Assembly: GCA_964399235.1 (NCBI GenBank)
Contig: CAYNQC010000063.1
Span: 1-7,679 of the forward strand
Source: DASPPK01 sp964399235
GTDB lineage: Archaea > Thermoproteota > Bathyarchaeia > Bathyarchaeales > Bathycorpusculaceae
Length of the DNA: 7,679 nt
Reading direction: 5' to 3'
The notes below the pieces were generated by a model. The model was not told the origin of the DNA and did no database searches. It worked only from the letters and a program-made list of their open reading frames with translations. Made by a program: the position numbers and the translations under genes. Below, one piece after another: positions 1 to 6,023 of the stretch (its first letter is position 1; every line of letters begins with the position of its first letter).

Positions 1-2080
1 GGCTGTCTAATATTTCCAACACCTTAGCTGTATCAGTAAGGGGACTTTGGCAGGTGAAGTTGCTGCATATGTATGCTGTTGTTTTCGAATCTACTGTTGT
101 CATGAAACCTGTGAAGTTGACGAGCTTCTCGATCGTTTTGTCATTACGGGATTTGAATAGCATGACTTTGTTGGGGTAGAACTTTGAGTTGATGCTCTGC
201 AGCATGTTCCAAGTTTCTGAGGATTGTGAGTCACCCACGACTACGATTTCATGCGTTGGACCCACAAGGAGAGAAACTGCCGCTAGGAACATTGCATTTC
301 CATATCTTGAATACGGGTTGATAGTTCTTGCGAGAGCTGCTGCCTTTTCTTCATACGCGACTTTTCCCGTAAGACGTGCGAGCCTAATCAGGTTGAATAG
401 GGCCACTGAATTGCCTGATGGAATTGCACCGTCGTTCAATTCCTTGCTGTGCATCAGTACGTTTTCGCTGCGTTTTGACGCGAAGAAGAACGCTTCATCT
501 TTTTTGTCCCAGAATTCCTCAATCATGATATCCTGTAACGCAAGTGCCTCTCGGAGGTAATCGGGTATGAAAGTTGCTTCGTAGGTTTCAATCAGCCCCC
601 AAATGAAAAATGCATAGTCATCAATCATTCCTTCAACGGCGGATTCCCCGTCTTTGTATCTGTGCAGCAGAGCTCCGTCTTGCGTTCTAAGCCTCTTAAG
701 AATGAAATTTGAGGCTTTCTTGGCGACCTCTGCATATTTCTGTGAATTGAGGGCTTGTCCGCATTTCGCAAAAGCCGCAATAATCAATCCGTTCCAGTCT
801 GTAAGGATCTTCGTGTCTTTGAAAGGGCAACTTCGACTCTGTCTTCCCTTGTAAAGCAAGCGAACTGTTTTTTCGACGGCAGCTTCCAGAAGCTCAGGAT
901 CTTCGTGCATTTCGGAGGCAAGTTCGTTCAATGGTCTCTTTAGGTATAGAATATTGGTTCCCCTTTCGTTACTGCCCGTTGGTGCCTGAAAGTTGCCCTC
1001 TTCGGAGATGTTGAATATTCTGCAGAACAGTTCAGCTTCGTCACCGAGTATATTCATTATCTCGGCTTTGGTCCATAGGTAGAACTTGCCCTCTTGCCCT
1101 TCGGTGTCCGCGTCCTCTGCAGAGTAGAATCCGCCATTTGCGTCTACCATTTCTGATAGAACGTATTGCAGAACCTCCTCAGCGGTCCTTCTGTACTCTT
1201 CCTTTCTTGTGGCTTGATATGCTTCGATATAAGCCATGCATATCATCGCTTGGTCGTACAACATCTTTTCGAAATGCGGAACCATCCACTCTGAGTCAGT
1301 GGAGTATCTGTGAAAGCCAAAACCTAAATGGTCGTTTATTCCGCCTAACATCATTTTCTGTAAAGTTTTTTCAACCATTTCGATTGCGTGTTTCGTGTGT
1401 TTCATATGGTAGTATCTCAGAAGGAATAGGAGATTGTGGGGAGATGGGAACTTGGGGGCGATGCCGAAGCCGCCGTTCAGGTTGTCAAAGCTGTCAAGCA
1501 GTGTCATGAAACCTTCATCTAGAAGAGTTTTGTCTATGACTTCCTTTTGGTAGCCTGTGTTGAGACTTTCTGCCAGGTAGTTTGTGGATTCTTCGGCGAG
1601 TGTTAAGAGATTTTGCTTGTTTTTCTCCCAGTTTTCTGCAATAGAAGTAAGAACTTCGATCAGTCCAACCATTCCTGCTCTCGTGTTTTTCGGAAGATAA
1701 GTGCCTGCGAAGAAGGGCTGCTTTTGAGGGGTCATTATTATGGTTAGAGGCCACCCGCCTGTGCCCGTCATCAGAATGCAGGCTTTCATGTAAATGCTGT
1801 CTATGTCAGGCCTTTCTTCCCTGTCGACCTTTATCGAGACGAATTTTTGATCGAGTAGACTTGCGACCTTTTCGTTTTCAAAGGATTCTTTCTCCATTAC
1901 GTGGCACCAATGGCAGGTAGAATACCCAATTGATACAAAGATGGGTTTGTCTTCCGCCACGGCTTTGTCAAAAGCTTTTTTGTTCCAAGGATACCAATTG
2001 ACAGGATTATGCGCGTGTTGTTGCAGGTAAGGGCTTTTTTCGTTGATTAAGCGGTTGGACCTCTGCTTCATCTTAGACAT
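1..2080 (-). CDS. yyaL: YyaL/DUF255 family protein: thioredoxin-like domain plus (alpha/alpha)6-type barrel (partial at window edge)
   Basis: My translation of the minus strand from ATG 2078-2080 stays open for 693 codons to the left edge. The N-terminal 150 residues are the DUF255 thioredoxin-like domain: N-P-V-N-W-Y at 25-30, active-site-like CHWC at 56-59 followed by HVM, KVDREERPDID at 84-94 and GGWP at 108-111. The rest resembles the six-hairpin glycosidase/mannose-epimerase-like barrel of the family: GGFG..PKFP 203-212, GGFYSAEDAD 316-325, DWNGL 428-432, DDYAF 487-491 and GAIPSGNS 551-558. A late C-x4-C (672-677) precedes the edge. B. subtilis YyaL is about 690 residues, so only a short tail is probably missing. 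The cellular role is not well defined; the family (SPATA20 in animals) is thought to be redox-related and has no proven glycosidase activity here. M4 is an alternative start. A weak TATA-like TTAATACAA lies at 2113-2121. It is cytosolic, with no signal peptide, and divergent from the next gene. Confidence 0.95.
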   Translation of the reverse strand, partial: MSKMKQRSNRLINEKSPYLQQHAHNPVNWYPWNKKAFDKAVAEDKPIFVSIGYSTCHWCHVMEKESFENEKVASLLDQKFVSIKVDREERPDIDSIYMKACILMTGTGGWPLTIIMTPQKQPFFAGTYLPKNTRAGMVGLIEVLTSIAENWEKNKQNLLTLAEESTNYLAESLNTGYQKEVIDKTLLDEGFMTLLDSFDNLNGGFGIAPKFPSPHNLLFLLRYYHMKHTKHAIEMVEKTLQKMMLGGINDHLGFGFHRYSTDSEWMVPHFEKMLYDQAMICMAYIEAYQATRKEEYRRTAEEVLQYVLSEMVDANGGFYSAEDADTEGQEGKFYLWTKAEIMNILGDEAELFCRIFNISEEGNFQAPTGSNERGTNILYLKRPLNELASEMHEDPELLEAAVEKTVRLLYKGRQSRSCPFKDTKILTDWNGLIIAAFAKCGQALNSQKYAEVAKKASNFILKRLRTQDGALLHRYKDGESAVEGMIDDYAFFIWGLIETYEATFIPDYLREALALQDIMIEEFWDKKDEAFFFASKRSENVLMHSKELNDGAIPSGNSVALFNLIRLARLTGKVAYEEKAAALARTINPYSRYGNAMFLAAVSLLVGPTHEIVVVGDSQSSETWNMLQSINSKFYPNKVMLFKSRNDKTIEKLVNFTGFMTTVDSKTTAYICSNFTCQSPLTDTAKVLEILDS

Positions 2081-2207
2081 TTAGTCAGACCAATTGTAGA
2101 ATAGGATCCGCTTGTATTAAGAGAGATATCCCGTGGTTCTGAGGGTGTTGCCGTGCGCACGATAGCTTAATGCGGATCTTACGCACTCAGTTCTCTGAGC
2201 AGGAAAC

Positions 2208-2215
2208 GGTGGTGA
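2208..2215 (+). promoter_or_regulatory. Strong ribosome binding site that decides the TTG start
   Basis: GGTGGTGA matches 7 of 8 bases of the archaeal SD GGAGGTGA and ends 5 nt before TTG 2221. ATG 2170 has no comparable site upstream. The in-frame GTG codons at 2209 and 2212 lie inside the SD itself, so they are unlikely starts. Confidence 0.6.
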
Positions 2216-2220
2216 GTATT

Positions 2221-2691
2221 TTGAAAGTCTTTCGGTTACCGAAAATGAACAATAATGAGATTGCCAAGCTTATTGGCGGACAATTCTTGTGCAGAATCGC
2301 GCTTGCAGGGGAAGAATATCCGCATATCGCACCGTTTCAGTATGTCTTTTTGGACGGGACGCTTTACTTTCATTTCACAGACTACGGAAGAAAAGTGACC
2401 CTGTTGGAGAAAGATAAAGGCGTTTGCGTTGAAATAGAAGAGTATAAGCCCGATCTGAATGAATTTAAGTTCGTGGTTCTCAAAGGCAAGCTTGAAATTG
2501 TCAGTGACTCTTCGGAACGAGAAAGGGTCATTGAAGCCATGGCTGAACAAGGGAAAAGGATGCTCTCAGAGAATTTCCTCACTGCGCACGGTCTCAAAAA
2601 GGAACAAGGATGGGCTGCGTTCTCTAGTGAAAAACCCTTTATCATAGTCAAGTTGAACGCGAGCAGGGTATCGGGACTCAAGTCACCATAG
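2221..2691 (+). CDS. Pyridoxamine 5'-phosphate oxidase-like FMN-binding split-barrel protein
   Basis: The product is about 156 residues in a single domain. It has the split-barrel pattern of the PNPOx-like flavin-binding family: FLCRIAL (22-28), EEYPHIAPFQYVFLDG (31-46), LYFHFTDYGRK (48-58, typically the FMN phosphate-contact region), then CVEIEEY (69-75) and FVVLKGKLEIV (84-94). It is expected to bind FMN or a related flavin/deazaflavin in the cytosol and perhaps act as a small oxidoreductase; the substrate cannot be told. True PdxH residues for pyridoxine phosphate were not identified, so this is unlikely to be the vitamin B6 enzyme. The frame is open back to ATG 2170, but I prefer TTG 2221: GGTGGTGA (2208-2215) is a near-perfect archaeal SD with 5-nt spacing, and the KVFRLPKM start fits the family. 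It is divergent from the DUF255 gene and convergent with the heliorhodopsin gene. Confidence 0.88.
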   Translation: MKVFRLPKMNNNEIAKLIGGQFLCRIALAGEEYPHIAPFQYVFLDGTLYFHFTDYGRKVTLLEKDKGVCVEIEEYKPDLNEFKFVVLKGKLEIVSDSSERERVIEAMAEQGKRMLSENFLTAHGLKKEQGWAAFSSEKPFIIVKLNASRVSGLKSP

Positions 2692-2895
2692 CGCGCGCGA
2701 TCCAAGACGAACAAATCAGACCCCTCATATTCGAGGGATGCTAGAAATCAGGAGTAAATAGCGCGCCAATTTGCTTTTTATTGTCTAAGATTTTTCGATG
2801 GTTTCTAGATATATCATTACGCAGTCGGATTCGAACTAGGTTTAGGTTTCCCTTGATAGAGTAAGTCACGTAATGTTTTCCAATGAACGTGCATT
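2692..2895. other. Convergent intergenic spacer, no gene seen
   Basis: These 204 bases separate the 3' ends of the flavoprotein gene (plus) and the heliorhodopsin gene (minus). They hold a small inverted repeat, CCCTC/GAGGG with a 6-nt loop (2722-2737), and T-rich stretches on the plus strand (TTTGCTTTTTATTG near 2769-2781, ATTTTTC near 2789-2795). These could end plus-strand transcription in the archaeal manner. A 63-codon minus-strand frame at 2741-2932 overlaps the end of the heliorhodopsin gene and shows no recognisable protein character. Confidence 0.5.
2769..2795 (+). terminator. Possible T-rich archaeal terminator of the flavoprotein gene
   Basis: Two short T-runs (TTTTTA and ATTTTTC) lie about 80-100 nt after the stop of the upstream plus-strand gene. 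Archaeal RNA polymerase can terminate at oligo-T without a hairpin. The runs are only five T long, so support is weak. Confidence 0.3.
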
Positions 2896-3720
2896 TTAGA
2901 AGGGTGCGAATACTCCGATGAAGACTAGCCAAGCCAAAGCTGTTTTTGCAACGAAGCTCAGTATGATATAGGCTCTTTCGCCGTAAAGATAGTCCTTCCA
3001 GCGTCCGACTCCTTTGTACTGTAGCACCATGTTTAGAGCGAATATGTTGAAGACGACGAAGTAGATGAAGAATATTGAGTACACAAATGCGGGTGGATTA
3101 GTGTCAGTGGACATGACTGCGGCCACGAAATAGGCGAAGAGCACGACCCATGGGACGCCGCCGGAAATGCATCCTAGAATGAATGGGGACCACGTTGTTT
3201 TCTCGGTTCGTTGATTCATCGTTTCCATGAGGTATCCGAACATTATCATCATGGCGTTCAACACGAAAATCATGACTAGCGACCAGAAATCCCAGACGCC
3301 TACAAACGTTGAAATCAGCACGATCATTATCGAGCTGGAGAAAGCGTATTCATACCAACGATATGGATTCATTCCTTTCTTCAAGTTTTCCACGTAGTCT
3401 TTGTTCTTCACAAAGGCGATCATGAAATGGGCCAACGCTGAAATCAAGGGGAAAGAAGCGACCATCACCCCCAGGTAAGTTGCCGTGAAGAATATTTGAG
3501 GGTTCGGGGCGACTTCGATTTTCAACGGGGGTCCGGTGATTATGTTGAGCTTGAGATAGAAGGTGTATATGGCGCGATCCCACTTCAGAAGAGTTCCCAG
3601 GGACAGCATCAATATTCCTTGTATCAGATGAAGAATGCCTGCTCCTGTGTTGAAACGCTTCAGATAGCCGAATGAAATAGGCGATTTAGCTATTGTTTCC
3701 TGTCTTTCTTTGGCGTTCAT
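2896..3720 (-). CDS. Heliorhodopsin (seven-helix retinal-binding photoreceptor)
   Basis: This is a 274-residue membrane protein with seven hydrophobic helices at about 23-45, 76-103, 121-141, 144-164, 178-202, 210-234 and 248-271. It matches the heliorhodopsin (type 3) family. TM7 has SFVAK (255-259) with K259 as retinal Schiff-base lysine and a Ser four residues before it. TM3 has RWYEY followed by SSS, with E124 as probable counterion. H31 in TM1 and H98 in TM2 correspond to the cavity histidines (H23 and H80 in HeR-48C12). A long A-B loop (about 46-75) is typical of the dimerising extracellular loop. The family has an inverted topology (N-terminus inside), a slow photocycle and generally no ion pumping, and is thought to signal. 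The frame is open to ATG 3813, but ATG 3720 fits family length and sits 28 nt from a TATA box. The 31-residue extension would run through that promoter. The gene appears monocistronic and is divergent from a peroxiredoxin gene. Confidence 0.94.
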   Translation of the reverse strand: MNAKERQETIAKSPISFGYLKRFNTGAGILHLIQGILMLSLGTLLKWDRAIYTFYLKLNIITGPPLKIEVAPNPQIFFTATYLGVMVASFPLISALAHFMIAFVKNKDYVENLKKGMNPYRWYEYAFSSSIMIVLISTFVGVWDFWSLVMIFVLNAMMIMFGYLMETMNQRTEKTTWSPFILGCISGGVPWVVLFAYFVAAVMSTDTNPPAFVYSIFFIYFVVFNIFALNMVLQYKGVGRWKDYLYGERAYIILSFVAKTALAWLVFIGVFAPF

Positions 3721-3743
3721 GAAACTACGTGTTTTACAAAAGG

Positions 3744-3758
3744 CTAATATGCTTTTCG
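3744..3758 (-). promoter_or_regulatory. BRE/TATA promoter of the heliorhodopsin gene (leaderless type)
   Basis: On the minus strand CGAAAAG is followed by CATATTA, a purine-rich BRE plus TATA-like box centred near 3748. This is about 28 nt from the A of ATG 3720, the usual archaeal TATA-to-start distance, so the mRNA would begin at or within a few bases of the start codon. No SD precedes ATG 3720, which agrees. Confidence 0.55.
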
Positions 3759-3825
3759 CACGCCACGCGCGCGCTTCATGGATAAGAAAACAACAGCAAA
3801 ACATGATTCCCAACCTCTCTTTCTG

Positions 3826-3851
3826 CTAAAGCTAGTTTAGTGCGGGCTAGC
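3826..3851. repeat. Nested inverted repeats next to the peroxiredoxin promoter (possible operator)
   Basis: CTAAA-GCTAG-TTTAG (3826-3840) is an inverted repeat with 5-bp arms and a 5-nt spacer. The inner GCTAG (3831-3835) pairs again with CTAGC at 3847-3851. The cluster abuts the TATA-like box of the peroxiredoxin gene, where archaeal activators often bind. It is about 105 nt from the heliorhodopsin start. A regulator site is inference; short arms can arise by chance. Confidence 0.35.
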
Positions 3852-3865
3852 GAAATATCTAAATC
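3852..3865 (+). promoter_or_regulatory. TATA-like promoter of the peroxiredoxin gene
   Basis: GAAATATCTAAATC is an A/T-rich BRE/TATA-like element centred near 3858. It predicts transcription from about 3884 and a leader near 23 nt carrying the ribosome binding site. Confidence 0.45.
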
Positions 3866-3888
3866 CTCAAACCGAATGCTGACCTCTA

Positions 3889-3900
3889 GGTGAGAGGAGA
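3889..3900 (+). promoter_or_regulatory. Ribosome binding site of the peroxiredoxin gene
   Basis: GGTGAGAGGAGA contains both GGTGA and GAGGAG cores complementary to the 16S rRNA 3' end and ends 6 nt before ATG 3907. It fixes the start and suggests efficient translation. Confidence 0.7.
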
Positions 3901-3906
3901 AATACC

Positions 3907-4362
3907 ATGACGGAGTTGAAGGTTGGCGACAAGGCTCCTGATTTCATGTTGATGGACGAACGTGGGCTTCCAGTGAGTTTGAAAGACTTCTTGGGGAAAA
4001 ACCCTATTGTGCTGTATTTCTACCCTAAAGACTTCACCCCGGGCTGTACTGCCGAGGCATGCAGTTTCCGGGACGACTACAAGGTATATGAGGAAAAAGG
4101 CGCTGTCGTCGTGGGCGTTAGCCTAGATAGTGTGGAGTCTCACGAAAAGTTCTCGAAACATTACAACTTGCCATTCCCGCTACTGAGCGACAACAGGAAA
4201 GAAGTGGCCAAAGCCTATGGCGTTCTTGGAACTGGAGGGTTTTTAGCGAAACGAGTGACTTTCATAATCAATAGAAACGGGAACATTGCCGGAATTTTCT
4301 CCAAAGTAGACGTGAAAAAGCATTCTCAAGAAGTGCTTGAAGCCCTGGACAAATTGAGATAG
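3907..4362 (+). CDS. bcp: Thioredoxin-dependent thiol peroxidase, Bcp/PrxQ-type peroxiredoxin
   Basis: This 151-residue cytosolic peroxiredoxin reduces hydrogen peroxide and organic hydroperoxides using thioredoxin-like donors. The active-site segment FYPKDFTPGCTAEACSFRD (38-56) gives P40, T44 and peroxidatic C47. C52, five residues on, is the resolving Cys of the PrxQ/Bcp class, so catalysis would use an intramolecular disulfide. The conserved Arg is R116 in the KRVTFIIN strand. Length equals the family norm (about 150-157) and no residue is missing. It has its own promoter and a strong SD, and diverges from the heliorhodopsin gene 186 bp away. The Fe-S protein gene follows on the same strand, so the two may be cotranscribed, although five T's right after the stop (4363-4367) could cause partial termination. 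Confidence 0.96.
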   Translation: MTELKVGDKAPDFMLMDERGLPVSLKDFLGKNPIVLYFYPKDFTPGCTAEACSFRDDYKVYEEKGAVVVGVSLDSVESHEKFSKHYNLPFPLLSDNRKEVAKAYGVLGTGGFLAKRVTFIINRNGNIAGIFSKVDVKKHSQEVLEALDKLR

Positions 4363-4434
4363 TTTTTCAGAGTGCGCAAATCGCCTGCGCACGTGCTGAG
4401 ATCTAACCTACGTAAATGTATTAAGGCGGTTAAG

Positions 4435-5412
4435 ATGATGTGCGCAAAAAAAGGGAATGCATCCGTGGATGTGGACAAAAAGGAATCTCTGCTCCACTTG
4501 GAAGAAAACGACTACCAAGGACGCGTCGTGTCTATCCAGCACCTCACTGAATTGCAGGAAGAGATCAAAGAACGTTTCAACCAAGGGCTATTCGACGAAG
4601 AGTTCTATCGGTTGCGTCTTGCTTTCTTTGATTTCAAGGTCCCTGAAACTCTGCCCGACGCCAAATCCATAATCGTGGTAGCCGTTCCTCGCCCGCAAGC
4701 TCAAGCCACTTTTATGTTTGAAGGCAGAACAATGGCGCGCATCCTTCCGCCGACGTACGTAGCCTATCAACAAACAACTGATCGCGTTGCAGAGTTTTTG
4801 ACAAGGATCTTGAAGGAAAAAGGATACAACATTGCCCGAACTGCCTTGCCTCTGAAGCTGCTTGCCGTTCGAAGCGGGCTGGCTCAATACGGAAGGAACA
4901 ATATCTCCTATGTGCCCGGTATGGGAAGTTTCTTCCAGCTCGTGGCCGTTTACTCCGACCTTCCCTGTCGAGAAGACACCTGGCGAGAAGCACGAATGAT
5001 GGAACAATGTAATAACTGTCAGGCCTGCCGCCGATCTTGCCCAACGGGCGCAATTTCCTCGGACCGATTTCTGCTCCATGCTGAACGATGCATTGTATTT
5101 CACAATGAAAAGAAGGGCGATGTCCCATTTCCATCATGGATCGATCCATCTTGGCACAATTGTTTGTACGGATGCCTTCACTGTCAGAGAGTCTGTCCCG
5201 AAGACAAGGGTTTCCTGAATTGGATTGTGGAAAAAGAGGAATTCTCGGCAGAAGAGACTGAACTACTTCTCAGAGGAAAATCACTTGATCACCTGCCCAA
5301 GGCAACCCTGCAAAAATTGAGGAATCTTGACCAGGCAGATCCCGACTCCCTGGACAATCTGCCTCGTAATCTACGTGTCTTTTTTGGGAACAAGATGAGA
5401 CCTATAGAATAG
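4435..5412 (+). CDS. QueG-like double [4Fe-4S] cluster protein (COG1600-type), function unassigned
   Basis: About 325 residues; numbering below counts from the earliest start, GTG 4372 (346 aa). The N-terminal half is the reductase-like domain (SIIVVAVPRP 99-108; LAVRSGLAQYGRNN 164-177; GMGSFF 183-188). Two ferredoxin-type clusters follow: C213-x2-C216-x2-C219-x3-C223-P, and C240 with C264, C268, C271 and C275-P (LYGCLHCQRVCP). This is the QueG/epoxyqueuosine reductase layout without a HEAT tail. However, the region matching the QueG catalytic Asp (DSAP before the AxRAGLG motif) reads ALPLKLL with no Asp, so I do not call it QueG. Archaeal homologs are usually labelled 4Fe-4S proteins of unknown substrate, possibly corrinoid-dependent. 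I prefer ATG 4435 (or 4438) because GGCGGT (4425-4430) is a plausible SD; GTG 4372 has none. It lies downstream of the peroxiredoxin gene. Confidence 0.88.
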   Translation: MMCAKKGNASVDVDKKESLLHLEENDYQGRVVSIQHLTELQEEIKERFNQGLFDEEFYRLRLAFFDFKVPETLPDAKSIIVVAVPRPQAQATFMFEGRTMARILPPTYVAYQQTTDRVAEFLTRILKEKGYNIARTALPLKLLAVRSGLAQYGRNNISYVPGMGSFFQLVAVYSDLPCREDTWREARMMEQCNNCQACRRSCPTGAISSDRFLLHAERCIVFHNEKKGDVPFPSWIDPSWHNCLYGCLHCQRVCPEDKGFLNWIVEKEEFSAEETELLLRGKSLDHLPKATLQKLRNLDQADPDSLDNLPRNLRVFFGNKMRPIE

Positions 5413-5513
5413 AATATCAGCACCTTTTACTATCAAATCGATACCAGACCGAAGCGCATGCTTAGGCCTCACGGAGAACGTGAAAAAATGCACGGTCTTA
5501 ATAGTGAGCATTG

Positions 5514-5541
5514 ATGAAGACTTATCATGACACGTCTTCAT
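5514..5541. repeat. Perfect 8-bp inverted repeat upstream of the SRPBCC gene (possible operator)
   Basis: ATGAAGAC (5514-5521) and GTCTTCAT (5534-5541) are exact reverse complements separated by 12 nt. The centre-to-centre distance is 20 bp, about two helical turns, which would suit a dimeric repressor or activator. It ends 28 nt before ATG 5570, in the expected promoter zone. There is no T-run after it, so it is not an obvious terminator of the upstream gene. Confidence 0.4.
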
Positions 5542-5569
5542 AACATCATTAACGCGTGTGTGGTTAATC

Positions 5570-5995
5570 ATGGTACCAAAGATTATGAAAAAGACGATAA
5601 GGCAAAAAGTGGTGGTGGCGGCAAAGCCAATCGAAATTTACACAGCTTTTGTCAATGCAAAAAAGCATTCTGCGTTCACAGGCAGCAAGGCAACCGGTGA
5701 GGGAAAAGTCGGTGGAAAATTCACAGCTTGGGACGGATACATCTCAGGCAAGTTCTTAGAGTTAGATGAAGGAAAAAAGATAGTTCAAGAATGGATCACC
5801 ACCGAATGGCCCGAAGGCTATCCGCCCTCACGTTTCGAACTCACTTTCAGAGAGGTAAAAGAAGGAACAGAGGTTTTGATGGTTCACTCGGATGTTCCTG
5901 CTGAACAAGCTGGAGAATTGGAAGAAGGATGGAACGAATCCTACTGGAAACCCCTTAAGACCTATTTCAAAGAGTTGCGCAAGCAGAAAAGGTAA
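5570..5995 (+). CDS. SRPBCC/AHSA1-like (START/Bet v 1 fold) domain protein
   Basis: A small soluble protein of about 141 residues. The pattern is the AHSA1-like SRPBCC fold: an opening strand TIRQKVVVAA leading to PIEIYTAFVNAKKHSAFTG, then GGKFTAWDGYISGKFLELDEGKKIVQEW, PSRFELTF, GTEVLMVHSDVP, and a closing amphipathic helix GWNESYWKPLKTYFKELR. These proteins have a deep hydrophobic pocket and range from Hsp90 co-chaperone-like to ligand-binding or stress-related; the ligand cannot be predicted. Start choice is uncertain: GTG 5558, ATG 5570 and ATG 5585 are in frame, none has a strong SD, and homologs usually begin near the 5585 Met (MKKTIRQK). It sits 157 bp after the Fe-S gene with an inverted repeat between, so it is probably its own transcription unit. 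It converges on the M55 gene, 28 bp away. Confidence 0.88.
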   Translation: MVPKIMKKTIRQKVVVAAKPIEIYTAFVNAKKHSAFTGSKATGEGKVGGKFTAWDGYISGKFLELDEGKKIVQEWITTEWPEGYPPSRFELTFREVKEGTEVLMVHSDVPAEQAGELEEGWNESYWKPLKTYFKELRKQKR

Positions 5996-6023
5996 CAGCA
6001 GAGTACTGGATATTCATTGTCTG

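Noticed and set aside
189..1754. Several frames of 60-123 codons in the first 1.8 kb
   Set aside because: They are shadows of the DUF255 gene, whose minus-strand frame is open throughout and motif-rich.
2821..2842. tRNA T-arm-like GTTCGAATCC on the minus strand
   Set aside because: The five bases on each side of the TTCGAAT loop do not pair, and no acceptor, D or anticodon stems or CCA context are found around it.
2741..2932. 63-codon minus-strand frame after the heliorhodopsin gene
   Set aside because: It overlaps the heliorhodopsin 3' end in another frame, has no SD or promoter of its own, and shows no family-like pattern.
3761..3774. CG-rich alternating tract (CGCCACGCGCGCGC) and similar short CGCG tracts near 2691 and 2760
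   Set aside because: They are short, imperfect and unrelated in flanks, so not a repeat family; Z-DNA-type speculation is not supported.
4588..5149. Two long antisense frames (171 and 145 codons) inside the Fe-S protein gene
   Set aside because: They mirror a strongly supported coding gene with all Cys motifs; their translations show no domain character.
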